Below, one piece after another: positions 35,826 to 46,904 of a stretch of 64,000 nt of DNA. Source of the stretch: Sepiola atlantica (Eukaryota; Mollusca; Cephalopoda; Sepiida; Sepiolidae); contig OY744529.1 in the NCBI GenBank assembly GCA_963556195.1, positions 57,145,080 through 57,209,079 of the forward strand, in the 5' to 3' direction. Position numbers and translations under genes: made by a program. Every line of letters starts with the position of its first letter. The stretch's first letter is position 1. The notes beneath the pieces were generated by a model that saw only the letters and a program-made list of their open reading frames with translations, was not told where the DNA came from and ran no database searches.

Positions 35826-35862
35826 TCTATGTTTCACCTTTATTAGAAGGTTTTATCAGAAC
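35826..35862 (-). ncRNA. Decayed hammerhead-like motif
   Basis: Minus strand: CTGATAA (canonical CTGATGA with one change), an extra A, a 5-bp stem II ACCUU/AAGGU, then GAAAC. Stem III and stem I are not evident. Confidence 0.35.
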
Positions 35863-35864
35863 GG

Positions 35865-35975
35865 GAAATTGAAGAAAAAGAAAAGTACCAAAGTCTGAAA
35901 AATAAATGAAAAATAAACATTTATTTTGCAAACTTTGGTACTTGTTGCTGTATTTTTTCTTGTTCTTCAATTTCC

Positions 35976-35977
<2 letters not shown>
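35865..35977. repeat. Inverted repeat hairpin
   Basis: gaaattgaagaa...agtaccaaagt (35865-35907) is mirrored by aactttggtact...ttcttcaatttcc (35930-35977) around a short AT-rich centre. The right arm ends at (TA)n. Confidence 0.8.

Positions 35978-36069
<92 letters not shown>
35978..36069. repeat. (TA)n-(TG)n compound microsatellite
   Basis: (TA)n to 36039 followed by (TG)n to 36069. Confidence 0.97.
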
Positions 36070-36070
<1 letters not shown>

Positions 36071-36169
36071 TGTGTATTTCGTTCAAAATAAATTGCATCT
36101 ATAAAAACCGATAGATTCAGTTGTTGAGGGTCAGGCTTCAGACTCTGTTATCCTGGTTTCGAATCTAGT

Positions 36170-36215
36170 TAGGTTCATACACGCTGATGAGTTGTATAAC
36201 GACGGAGCATGTGCT
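36170..36215 (+). ncRNA. Decayed hammerhead-like motif
   Basis: CTGATGA (36184-36190), stem II GTT/AAC with loop GTAT, then GAC where a hammerhead needs GAA. A palindromic gagcatgtgctc follows in the stem III position. One core base is therefore lost. Confidence 0.4.
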
Positions 36216-36879
36216 CGTGGATAATTAATTTTTAAAAATATATATGTCGCTCTCTATGTGGGGGCATTACATTAGAAAAGGGAAAATTATACCCAACTTG
36301 CATTTAGGGAGAGTGATTATCATTTAAAAGTATCTCAAACAAAATAAATAAATAAATTACATATACATATTAAATATAATTATGTTAGTTATTTAAAAAA
36401 CAATAATCCGTAAAATTGTCCTGAAAATGTTCCAAAATTATTAATCGGTTGTAGGATCCTGAATTTTTCTGTAGTGCACAGTTGGCAATTCCTGGAGATG
36501 AGGCTATAAGGTTTTTGTCTATAAATGATTATCCATTTAATTTCGTAGGATGTATTTAACTATTTGAAATCCCATATTGGGGTTTCTGGGAAGGGGTGAT
36601 GCAACGTTTTTCAGAATATTTAGAAGCATTAGTGTGGGAGTAGAGTCTCTGTTTGAAAGTCTTTTCCAATGTAAATTTCTTGTTTTCAGGGGCTTATATC
36701 TAATATGACTTCGGCTTTGTACACGGGAGAAACTAATTAAACATATTTTGATTACATCGTAAAAAGAAAATGTATGATTTAAGACGGTGGCAACGATCGT
36801 ATGAAGAGAACAAATAATGATTACAAATTACCATTAAAAATACTCAGAATATATTACCTTATGATATATATAGTAATAG
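36216..36879. other. Spacer between hammerhead-like motifs
   Basis: AT-rich with no coding or repeat signal recognised. Confidence 0.4.
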
Positions 36880-36929
36880 TTATCAACAGACACGTGTTTC
36901 GTCGTCTCTACGACTTGTCAGTGTGGCTA
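36880..36929 (-). ncRNA. Hammerhead ribozyme motif 1 (PLE type, minimal stem III)
   Basis: Minus strand, 5' to 3': stem I strand AGCCACA, core CUGACAA (36921-36915), stem II GUCGU/ACGAC with loop AGAG, GAA, a 2-bp stem III AC/GU with loop ACGU, cleavage triplet GUC, then UGUUGAUA. The first three bases of that last strand pair with ACA, and further pairs follow after mismatches. The only core deviation is G8 to A (CUGACGA would be canonical), which should abolish cleavage. It lies beside (TA)n at 36936. PLEs are known to carry type I hammerheads with very short stem III. Confidence 0.65.
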
Positions 36930-36931
36930 GA

Positions 36932-36935
<4 letters not shown>

Positions 36936-36967
<32 letters not shown>
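36936..36967. repeat. (TA)n microsatellite
   Basis: Short TA run directly beside hammerhead motif 1. Confidence 0.95.
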
Positions 36968-36971
<4 letters not shown>

Positions 36972-37090
36972 AATACATTTTTAGTGGTACAAAATTTTAT
37001 TAAAGCAAGGAATACAGACGTGTGTGACATTGTTGGGGGTGGAATGAAATTGAAGAAGTATAAATACGAGAGGAAATAATTTTAAAAGTA

Positions 37091-37140
37091 CATGAATATA
37101 CTAAGCCGGCTTTCGTCCACACTCATCAGAATAACTACGT
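37091..37140 (-). ncRNA. Hammerhead ribozyme motif 2 (canonical core)
   Basis: Minus strand: core CUGAUGA (37129-37123), 2-bp stem II GU/AC with loop GUGG, GAA, 2-bp stem III AG/CU with loop CCGG, cleavage position U (37103), then AGUA. AGUA pairs with UAUU just 5' of the core as A-U, G-U, U-A, A-U. All conserved core bases are present. Stem II is very short, so activity needs testing. It lies 190 bp from motif 1 on the same strand. Confidence 0.6.
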
Positions 37141-38499
37141 GGAAATAATTCAAGCATTACGACTAAAAACTTTTAAAAAGTAGAATGAAAACCAGTGACA
37201 AGTTTTTGAAAAAAAAATGTGGAGGAGGGTCACAAGTGGATCACATTGAGTCCTAGAAGCCACTTCTTTTGTTTACAAAGGGATAGTTTGAATGACTTAA
37301 TATATATAGCTTCCCAGGACTTTGAGGTGGAATAAGAAATGTGATCTACTTATGGGGCCGACTAAATAATTTAAATAATTTAGTCAACACATCCGGGTCA
37401 CCTATTGCTGACCATCTTATAAATAGCGCCGAATTTGCGTCGACTTACACTAGTGACTGGTTTTCTGTCATGTAAACGAGGGACAACTTTTTCGAGGCAC
37501 CGGTTGAATAGAGCGGACGCTAGCTTGACGCCAGAGTTGTCCGCTATTTTTGCTGTCAAACTACACATTCGCCCCCCTTTTTACTGTAGTTATCTGCCTC
37601 GGGTGTGTGTGAACTTTCTTATGAATTTTGTTCAATTTTTCATCGTGCGCAGGTGGTCAACGTTGGTACATTGTACATTTATTCCGTTCTTCCTCTATTT
37701 ACTGCCTTGTTCTTCTTATCCTCTTTTTCTCTTCCTTGCGTGGTTTACGTCTTGATATATTTACATTAGATTCTGTTTTTCTTTTATGTTATTCCCCTCC
37801 TCACACTACTTCTCATCTCATTCGCGTTCACCGTGAAACATGTTGTGCTATTCTCCGTTTACTTTTCTCATTTATTTATTTCATTAATATTTAGGTCATA
37901 GTCTTACTTTCTGATGATGCATGTACTACTACTCCATATTTCTCTTTTCGATGGATGACGTTATCATTTTGTAACGGCATCTACTATGCCAGATGATTCC
38001 CCATCTTTGATTTAATATATGGCGTCATCTGTTAGGGACATCATCATTTTGTGACCTGTCATTTTGATGTATACAGATATTTTGTCGAATTTTAATAGTC
38101 AGACCAAAATAGCATTGAAGCTAACAAACAATTTTTGTTTCTGACTAGCCAATTTGCATTTGTTATTGTTGTACGGTGTTATTCAGAATATAATAATGAA
38201 CTAAGTAGAAATGTATTAAAAAAATATTTATATTGGCCCAGAAGACTGCTAATATGAAACATTTTTAAATAATCACCTGAAAATACAAATAAAATAGCAA
38301 ATGGAGAACTCATATATAAATAAAGGAATACGTTTTCTATTTTAAGTTTTAAAATTTTCAAACAAAACTTAAGAACATAACTGCATCACTGGACACACCG
38401 GATAGGTACACTATGTGTATATATTCATATATTTATATATTTATATGTAGAAGATTCAGTTCTAAACAAATTAACATATATTATTAACTTTCGATCACG
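37141..38499. other. Spacer with no recognised gene
   Basis: A tataaata sequence lies near 37420, and pyrimidine-rich DNA with a long frame lacking an ATG start follows at 37435-37755. I do not call a promoter or gene from this. Confidence 0.4.
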
Positions 38500-38970
38500 A
38501 ATGCTATGTGTAAAAGGTCATAATGTGAGCAAAATTTATCTTAATTTTATTTATGCAAAAAAGATAAAACAGGATATGATGGCCTTTCGTCAGAATTAAA
38601 ATAACGCCAACTTTCTTCAAATATTAACACTAGTTTCAGTTCCTTTGAAGTATTTAAAAAGGTTTTAGGAGCATAATATGAGAAAACCCTCGCATTTGAA
38701 AATTATATTATTTCAGATTTGCATTAAATTTGATCCATGATTTTCTTGTATTTCAATTTCTTCTGAAGACCCTTTAAACTTAAGCCTAAAGTTTCAGACA
38801 TTTTCCATAATCAAAATCAATTAATGGATTTTGATCATAATTTGAATAAGGATTCTAGACGTCGGGTTCCGTATCATTTTATTTTTATTTTCATCTTCAT
38901 AAGGGTGCATGAATGTGCTGGAAAACAGTTTTAATTGAGGGGATAATTTTACTCGTCTTGGGACAGGTAT
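38500..38970 (+). repeat. Dispersed ~480-bp repeat, copy 1 of 3
   Basis: Shares with 48900-49450 and 63615-64000, in order, gctatgtgtaaa, tttcag-t-ctttgaagtatt, aaaatt..aaatttgcattga-attt-atc, tttcaatttcttct-aagac and acat-atggatt-tg-tca. It ends in acaggtattcttct, as copy 2 does. Family unrecognised; no coding signal. Confidence 0.7.
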
Positions 38971-39479
38971 TCTTCTGTTTGGTTGTTTCAAAGTACATAT
39001 GAAATGCCGGAACAGTTCATTGTATACAATGAAACACGTGTTGCTATTTTAGCATTAGATGAGAGGGGGCTTGTACATCCATGCCTTTTCCACGTTATTA
39101 GTGAGTAAAGTTGAATTTGGGTTTACTTTAGGTAACCTCGTAACTCTCGCTTCCCTTATTTTAAGCTTTAGTCGTCACATTCCATGAGCGATGTTTCGAA
39201 CGAAGGGGGAATAATTGCTGTTTTCTGGGTTGGAATCTATCCACCTGACAATTATCGTTGGCTAGTTTTTGACCTTGAAGTAGTATTCATGCTTTAGCTC
39301 CTTCCATGAAAAATGACCACAATATCTGCTACAGAATTTGAGCACGACATATGCCATGATGGTACGGATTAGGCCAAACTCGCACCCCCGTATCTACTAG
39401 ATTGATTTTAATCTTCTCCTCAGAAATATGAACACTAAGTCAGATGAGAATCGAAAAGTCAGTAATCTAGTGAAAGTGC
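38971..39479. other. Spacer before Tc1-like relic
   Basis: 39150-39215 matches the short repeat at 17920-17990. No gene recognised. Confidence 0.4.
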
Positions 39480-40270
39480 ACTATAGCATGAAAAAATGTC
39501 TGATCAGCCACATCGGCATTCCCGGTATGAGTGCCTCAGTATATTAGCAAGAAACTAACCCCTTCTCCAAAAGCGAGAAGATAGATCCATGGAGGGTGGG
39601 CATCCTAGAACTGCACATAACCATACCTCAGCTCGACAGAAACAAGACCACCAGCTTCAGAATAGCCCAAACTGTCAGACTGATTGTCGAGGACGTATTT
39701 CCGACTGGTATGAATATCATGGATATTATGAGCTTTGTTAATGGATATAGTATCCTCCCCTCAGAAAGATTTCAGAGAGTTATTTGGCCGGATGAGTCGC
39801 GGTTTTCTTTGGTGAGTGATGCTTTTCGAAGATCAAGGGTTTATTGGCTTCAAAATACAGTTAAGCATAAACATGGTGAAATTATAGTTTTGAGTGCATT
39901 TTCCTTACTTCGTATTGGAGGGTTAATTCTGTGTGGTGAGAGCATAAACACCAACGAATACAACTGTATTTTAGAAAAGAACTTCCGATAGTTCAGAAGT
40001 TGTTTCTCCCCGTTTTTGCACGATTATACCTCAGCTCACGTTGCAAAATTAACCAACAAGTGGTTGAATTAAACTCTTTTCAGGCAGTATTTAAAAAAAA
40101 TTCCATCAAAAAGTTGTGGTAGACAGTTTTAAAAGAAATTAACTGCTAGAAATTTGAAAACAAAAAATCAGTAGAAGACAATTTGAGGAAATATCACATC
40201 GCAATAATATAAGAAGCTGACAGATAGCATGACCTAACGAATAGCCTTGTAACGGAATTTTAATACTATC
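39480..40270 (+). pseudogene. Tc1/mariner-type transposase, inactive
   Basis: The 131-codon frame 39596-39991 contains FQRVIWPDESRFSLVSD, the first catalytic Asp region of the DDE fold, then RRSRVYWLQN and SINTNEYNCILEKN. After a stop the homologous reading resumes with HDYTSAHVAKLTNKWLN, the second catalytic block (usually QDxAPCH), and then shows relics of the C-terminal part. The N-terminal helix-turn-helix part cannot be read. Stops and frame breaks make it non-functional. I do not see convincing terminal inverted repeats. Confidence 0.8.
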
Positions 40271-40815
40271 AAGTATTAGTTAAATGCTAACTTGCTAATC
40301 TATGTCTTTCTAAATTTTATTCAAAATAATTATTCAAAATTAGCCAAGCTCAGTTTTATTAGTCTTTACTTTTGCAAACATATATGCGAAATTAGCCAAG
40401 CTCAACTGTTTTACGCGATAGTTTATATAGGTAGGTATAAAAGTATATGTTTTAAAGTATATGATGTGTAAGCATAGCAAAAACATTATACCATCCGTAA
40501 ATTATTTTGACATTTTAAATACGTCATAAAATAATCTTATCCATCGAATTGTAAATGCTTTTCACTAATAATATAACCTCTTGAAAATTTCAGCATATAA
40601 ACTGCTTTCCTGTATCTCAAGGGAACTTTTATTGTGTTTACATAAACTTCTCAGGATCCATTTAACACATTGTCTCATTGTGGGTGGCCGCCATCACACA
40701 GAAATGACAATAGACGTATACACACCGAAATTTCGCATAACACTCATTTTGAAACCGATTTTTTTGTTAGCAATGAATTGAACAGAACTACGGTTATCCT
40801 ACGCTTCAGTCGCTT
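40271..40815. other. Spacer, nothing recognised
   Basis: AT-rich, with a short direct repeat of aaattagccaagctca (about 40338-40350 and 40389-40402). No gene recognised. Confidence 0.4.
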
Positions 40816-40816
40816 C

Positions 40817-40819
<3 letters not shown>

Positions 40820-40913
<94 letters not shown>

Positions 40914-40984
40914 TGGAAGTTTCTCAACCATTAAAACTATACAAAAAAAAACTTATTTACCAGCAATGCTTCAAGCCAACGACC

Positions 40985-41055
<71 letters not shown>

Positions 41056-41082
41056 ATACATATATATATATATATATATATG
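40820..41082. repeat. (TA)n and (TG)n cluster
   Basis: (TA)n at 40820-40909 and 40987-41033, (TG)n at 41034-41055, (TA)n to 41082, followed by GA-rich DNA to about 41115. Confidence 0.97.
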
Positions 41083-41115
41083 TATAGAGAGAGATGAGGA
41101 GAGTAAGAGAGAGAG

Positions 41116-41713
41116 ACAGTAAAAGAAGGGAAAGCGAGATACATTATTATATGTGTGAAGACCTTAACAATGCACGTGCAAAAAACATAACAAAGGTTCG
41201 TGATAACATCTTTTCATTAATGTAAATTGTGGACAGGGTTTTTGATGTTTAACTTCATATTAAAGTTTCAGTTTTGATAGATTGGATTAAGTCAACGTTT
41301 AAAAAAGAGGTATTTTGCCCCTTTCTTCATTATTGAAACGATTCTTTAAAAGTTCAAACAGATGGCCTAGCTAAGCGTTGAATTAAGAAAATAGTATGTT
41401 ATGCTAAAAGCCTTGTATGTTGTATAGATAGTATCATATGCTTTAAATTATTAACAATGCGGAGAAAAAAATGAAAGGAAAACAATTTTTTAAAGATAAA
41501 AGATTTTGTATTATTACTCTTAATAATACGATCGATAACAAGAAAAAGTCGCTAATTTAACGTTTTAATATTTTTTTCTGTATATTTAAAGGATTTTCTT
41601 TCGAAAACTGTTCATTGAAAAACGTAATTTTCTGCCTGAAAGGTCTATAATTATAAATGCTCGTAAAAAAAATATATAGACATTTTCTTTTGAAATATGA
41701 TTTTAAAATAATT

Positions 41714-41718
<5 letters not shown>
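41116..41718. other. Spacer, nothing recognised
   Basis: AT-rich, no signal recognised. Confidence 0.4.

Positions 41719-41751
<33 letters not shown>
41719..41751. repeat. (TA)n microsatellite
   Basis: Short TA run left of hammerhead motif 3. Confidence 0.95.
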
Positions 41752-41754
<3 letters not shown>

Positions 41755-41775
41755 ATTACATTATTTTTAATAATG

Positions 41776-41830
41776 TTTTTACCTACGTACGACGTTGTTT
41801 CGAGCTTATGGTTCTCATCAGCGCAGGGAA
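41776..41830 (-). ncRNA. Hammerhead ribozyme motif 3 (complete fold)
   Basis: Minus strand: stem I strand UUCCCUGCG, core CUGAUGA (41821-41815), stem II GAAC/GCUC-type (13 nt, one mismatch), GAA, 2-bp stem III AC/GU with loop AACGUC, cleavage triplet GUA (A at 41788), then CGUAGGUAA. This pairs with the first strand as C-G, G-C, U-G, A-U, G-C, G-C, a mismatch, then two A-U. All core bases are canonical and stem I is the best of the set. (TA)n tracts flank it on both sides. It fits the PLE-type hammerhead with minimal stem III. Confidence 0.7.
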
Positions 41831-41868
41831 ATAACAATATTTTAATGAATATAAATATATATTATAAA

Positions 41869-41869
<1 letters not shown>

Positions 41870-41948
<79 letters not shown>

Positions 41949-42033
41949 GTATTAAGCTCTATTCTACCATATGATAACATATCGAGCATCAAATGTTCTT
42001 TGTATGTTGATAGTAATATGTATATAAAGTATG

Positions 42034-42070
<37 letters not shown>
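41870..42070. repeat. (TA)n tracts with (TATG)n
   Basis: (TA)n at 41870-41936 ending in (GTAT)3, and (TA)n at 42040-42070. Confidence 0.95.
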
Positions 42071-42073
<3 letters not shown>

Positions 42074-42237
42074 CGTATTTGCTTCAACAGTGCTTAATAG
42101 GTTAGTAGAGCTAGTAGTAGTATGAAAATGTATATATGGTAAGAAAGCTACAGAGAAATAAGTATCCAGGTTTCATTCCCGCATGAAATTATTAGGCTTA
42201 ATGCTCATCGATTGCTAGGTGTTTATAAGTGTTGTTA

Positions 42238-42330
42238 GACGTAGCAAGCGCGACGACCCCGAGATTCGAACTCAAGACATTTATCAGTATCGACTGTGAT
42301 AGACCAACGCCCTACCCTCTGAATTTGCTA
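42238..42330 (-). repeat. tRNA-like SINE head
   Basis: On the minus strand, ggtagggcgttggtc resembles an A box and gagttcgaatctcgg a B box about 40 bp later. I cannot fold a full cloverleaf with matched acceptor stem, so a tRNA-derived SINE relic is likelier than a tRNA gene. Confidence 0.5.
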
Positions 42331-43744
42331 TGTATTCCTGTCATAATGTTAATGATATGTAATGGCTGAAGAAAAAGAAAGATGGATATCAAGAAAATAA
42401 GTAGAAGTAAGATAAGGTTGGATAAACCCAGAGAAAAGGTAATATATCGAAATGATTTAAGCAATGAAAAAAAGAAAGGTTGAATGAATCTTACAGATTG
42501 AAAAATAATTTTTGTTTCATTTTACTTCACTCGAAGTTCTCAAAAATCAAGGGGCCACTTCCTGGGGCTAACATTTGATCTTTATATAAGACACATAGAT
42601 ATTTGATTATTAATTAAAGTTTTCATTTACCTATCGAACGTTGAGTTAGTAAAGAAGTTAAGAACATTCATTTCCTTCTCCCCAATTGACCAGTAATTAT
42701 GTTCTAGCATATATTTATTACGGTCTTCTAGTCTTACCGGATTCTAGGACAAGAATTCATCTAGTCCGGTGGAGTATCCAGCTAAGTAATGTTAAATTAG
42801 GTAACACCGATAGGGGAAGAGGCACAATTCCTCGTATGAGCTAGTGTATAGCCATGTCGATGGGAATCTTATTTGGGTTTCGAATACTATGTTATTTTGA
42901 ATATATGGTCAGGGTTTTCTTGTAGGGTGAAGTATCCTGATTTCAGGTTGTCCTGACAAATCCTTGTATAGGGAGGTTGAAGACACTCGAGGATCGTGTC
43001 TAGTAGGTAATTCAAACTCTCTATATATATATGTGTGTGGGTCTGCAAAGAAGGGTGAATATTAGGAAAAGACTAAAGAGTAATGAGTAAGAATCTCATA
43101 TTGAATAGAATAGTCTAAAGCGAGTGACGATGAATAGAGGGGGAATGTACATACACCAGGTTCGAGATAAACAGAGCAAATCTCTACAGCTGGCATAACA
43201 TCCGATTAGGATTATATTTCTGCATCTAGTCGGCTGGCTGAAAGAAATTTAAAAAAGAAAGAATGAAACGGGGAGTTCTTTAATGGGCAGAACATCAACA
43301 AAATAGAGAAGAGAATGAAGAAATAACGAATAGTAGAGTTGATGTTCAAAGCGAACAAGGAAAATTAATTCAATATTGAAGAAAGACAACACAAGAATAT
43401 GAAGACACAATCATTAACTAAAGCAAATAATCAGTGATTTAACATTCATTATTGCAAACTAGTTGGATACGTGTAAATGACACGATATTATAAGTATCCC
43501 TTTGATCTGAAAGTTGTTTCTTTCAATATCAACCTATTAAAATAGGTTTGTCTGCCGTCAATTTAAAGAAAGATTAAAGACATTTATCTCTTAATATTAT
43601 ATTTTTCTACCCGAGTATTTTAAGCGTGTTTCATTGTATAATAACAATTAGAATACGTTTTAAAAACATAAGCAAATAATTGTTAACTTCAAGAAATATT
43701 AAGTGTGAAACTAAAACATAAAATTATTTTTTAGCGATATAGGA
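42331..43744. other. Spacer, nothing recognised
   Basis: Over 1.4 kb of AT-rich DNA without open frames, tandem repeats or recognised transposon protein. Confidence 0.4.
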
Positions 43745-43774
43745 CATTGATCGATAGTTTGCATCACAAGATAC

Positions 43775-43832
43775 CAACAATTTCGCGAACAACTGGATCT
43801 TAGGCTTAAAACACATTCCTAACTCTGTAGTC

Positions 43833-43900
<68 letters not shown>
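43775..43900 (+). repeat. Short dispersed repeat ending in (TA)n
   Basis: accaacaatttcgcgaacaa, cttaaaacaca and gtagtcattt at 43777-43838 match 46177-46254 (accaatggttttgcgaacaa, cttaaaacg, cagtcattt). Both copies run into TA-rich sequence; here (TA)n spans 43839-43900. Confidence 0.6.
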
Positions 43901-43902
<2 letters not shown>

Positions 43903-43954
43903 TAGAAAACATATGCTCCATCCGGTCGCATATATTTTTCAGCTTGGGAAGGAT

Positions 43955-44730
43955 TGTATCATGGTGAACGAACATACACTACACTGACCCACACATAATG
44001 AAATAATGACTGAGATGATGGTACCATGAAGAACGTAATATACTACACTACCCGCCCCCTTAAAAAAGAGAAGTAAATGCCTGGGAGGATGACTTTATGA
44101 CAACAGAACAGATACTTCATTACTCCCCTAAAAACAGAAAGTAATCCTGGGAAAATGTATCATAACGAATGAAAATATACTACACTTCCCGCTTAGAAGT
44201 ATGTACAACTGTGAGAATTCACCTCCCCCAAAGGCAATGATAAGGTCTGAGGGTTGGATTGTGATGAACGTACCAAAATATTATATACTGCCCTCAAAGG
44301 ATGAGGTAAGTCCTGGTAGGACGGTATCATAACAGAACAGATAATACATTACCCACTCTAAAGAGAGGTGCTAATACCTGGGTGTATAATATCATGACAG
44401 CAGAACGGATACTACACCACTACCCCAAGAAAAGAAAATATTTATTAAGAAGATGGTCTCATGACACAGAACAAATAATAGATTACCCTGCCTCCAGGGC
44501 AGGATAAAATATCTGAGAGGATTCCCCTCACCCCCTTTAAACGGGAGGAGGTAATTTATGTGAGGACAGTCTTATGACAACGAAAAGGATACTACACTAC
44601 CCACCAACAAGAAAATATACAGGAGGATGTAATACCGACGAGGGTTTCCTCACAACCCCTTAAAAATGGCAGAGGGAATTCCCGGGGTATGATGTTTGAC
44701 AACAAAACCGATCACTACCCCCCCCCTATT
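43955..44730 (+). repeat. Diverged satellite, about 10 units of 65-110 bp
   Basis: The motif atcatgacaacagaacagata followed by ctacactaccc and a purine block with gg-ggatg recurs near 43960, 44022, 44095, 44159, 44258, 44325, 44391, 44457, 44571 and 44695. Units are strongly diverged, so the array is old. Confidence 0.8.
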
Positions 44731-44810
44731 TAAAGATATTTCGATTAAATAAGTATTGTGTTTTTATTTGTTTAGAAATGCCTAGTGCCAAAAATATTAT
44801 TTTCATAGTC

Positions 44811-44914
44811 CCTTCACCTTTTGGCTAAGATGAAAGTGCTGTACCTCATTTGCCCTGAATGTAAAATTTTAATTTTTTTGCAAATAAATTATTCAAAGTG
44901 TAATATCTGTTTCT
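44811..44914 (+). repeat. U2-like head, copy 4, apparently split
   Basis: ccttcaccttttggctaaga then tgaaagtg (44811-44838) matches the U2 5' end. After about 50 bp of AT-rich sequence, tcaaagtgtaatatctgttt (44893-44912) matches the next U2 segment. The head looks interrupted by an insertion with a short duplicated overlap. No U2 3' half follows. Confidence 0.5.
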
Positions 44915-45402
44915 CAACTTCACAGCAACATCAGCCGTTTTAATCACCCGTAACCGGAAGTTTTTATATTACCTCCCTTTGAAAATAAAATTCTAAGAAA
45001 TATCTGAAAACACTATCGCTTTAATTTATTTCTTTTATTTTAAAAACGTTGTCGCTTTAATTAATTATATTTATAATTATGATAATATTATAAAAGAGTA
45101 TTTGTCAATACAGATAAGAAATATACACTAAAGAATGTTAATTTATTAGAAACTTAAAAAAATACATATTCAAATGAGAAATAATTATGGATGCTTGTGG
45201 GTGTTTGGAGAGTACTATGTACACGGTATTTCAGAAGTTGAACTATGGAACTTAATATGCATAAACCGTTTTGATATTTATATAGTAAGGATAGATGGCA
45301 AAACTTTCTTATTTATTCATTAATATGAAGTTGCATTTGCATGTACATTATATATCAGGTAATAACGGTCGTCCTATAGCAAGGCTATAGCAAGGATAAA
45401 CC
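44915..45402. other. Spacer, nothing recognised
   Basis: aatcacccgtaaccggaagt near 44944 faintly echoes the ccggtt ends of the repeat at 10.6 kb. Otherwise blank. Confidence 0.35.
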
Positions 45403-45995
45403 AAGACCAACACAACCGATCAAAACTTTAGCAATAACAGCAAACTTCTCAAAAGTAAATTGTGCAATCAAATGTTTATAGAGATTTTGCATCTGCTGAT
45501 TGGCTTCATTCTCACAGATTATTGCTATCTCATGAGCTTTCTTACGGTCACCCCTTGTTCTTCCATGACTTTGTATGTAGATTTGAGTGACAGATGAGAT
45601 CGCAAAAAGAATGCACATCATTGAATTGTCGTGACAAATGCTTGTAATACATAAGTATTGCTTTTTGAACGTCTATGATTATAAGCCCGTAAAATGCTAA
45701 GGAGAGATGACCGGTAATCGTTTTAGCCACAGGTATTACATCAAAGTTTCCTTCTTCTAAATATGTGGAAATAGACTCTGATTAGGGGCCATATATACCC
45801 CGATTTTTAATAAAAGATCAATCCCAAACAAATCAGCACTGAGCCTGTATAAATCTAACTGTAAAGCACCAGGAACTCGTCTTTCATCTTTATTCTCCTG
45901 TTAGTTCCAAATATATCGTCCATGATAAGGCAAGGAGCTGGACGTAGTGTCAGAGCCTCGTAGATACGAGATATTTTGAGATATTTAAAATAAAA
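45403..45995 (-). pseudogene. Unrecognised coding relic of ~190 codons with frameshifts
   Basis: Minus strand. Four consecutive segments join without overlap when the frame is allowed to shift: RIYEALTLRPAPCLIMDDIF (near 45,950), LDLYRLSADLFGIDLLLKIG, NFDVIPVAKTITGHLSLAFY (near 45,700), and KKAHEIAIICENEANQQMQN with the end KVLIGCVGLGLSLL (to 45,403). The shifts fall at about 45,860, 45,760 and 45,560. The C-terminus is hydrophobic enough for a membrane anchor. I recognise no family. The absence of intron-like gaps allows a processed copy or a single-exon gene relic. Confidence 0.5.
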
Positions 45996-46022
45996 ACAGC
46001 ATTTACGATAACAATACATATG

Positions 46023-46151
<129 letters not shown>

Positions 46152-46904
46152 GAATTTTACAGACTTTTAAATCTCATGGTACCAATGGTTTTGCGAACAA
46201 CCGGAGCTTGGTAAAACACCTTTGGCTTAAAACGATTTAATCTTCAGTCATTTTCTCTATATATATTTATATGAAGTCATATTTGTATGTATATGATTTA
46301 CTGCTAAACTAATAAACTGATCATTATGACTTTTGAAATACATCTGCTAGATGTAATGGGATTTAACATGGACTATATTTAGTGCTAGAAGGACTTGTGT
46401 TCTGTCGTTGCCTTGGGGGAAATATACAAATTAAATTGTTAAACATCAGTATTAAAGTATTAATTCTGAAAATAAAATCAGAAAATAACCTATTTCATTG
46501 TAAGTAATTTAAGTGATTCAAATAGGATTTATCCATTTTTGGCGTTAACCGTAGAAAATATAAAATAATGATTTAATTTAATAAAACGAAATGTTTGAGT
46601 ATCTATACAAACACTCATAAAGATCCCATTTCACTGTAAGTAATTTAGCTTATAATAATAAGATGTGTTCAATAAGCATTTATTATTTTACGAGGCCTGT
46701 CTTAAACGTATCCGACCTTAGGCCAGAAAAAAAATTTCAAATACGTGACGAGATTAGGACCCTAATCCCATTCCAAGTAGGCCCATTGTGCTTGCGCACA
46801 CGTAGCCCACCGATCCATCCACTGTTAGAAACACCTCTGGAAGTCTTCTTTTGGAATGGTGTTTATCTCCGCCGTCGCGTTCCCCATTATCTTTTTTTCG
46901 CACC

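Noticed and set aside
37415..37755. Promoter and gene at tataaata
   Set aside because: The downstream frame has no ATG start, no domain and pyrimidine-rich low complexity. A lone TATA-like string in AT-rich DNA is weak evidence.
42250..42320. tRNA gene
   Set aside because: A- and B-box-like sequences are present, but acceptor and anticodon stems do not pair well. A SINE head is more likely.
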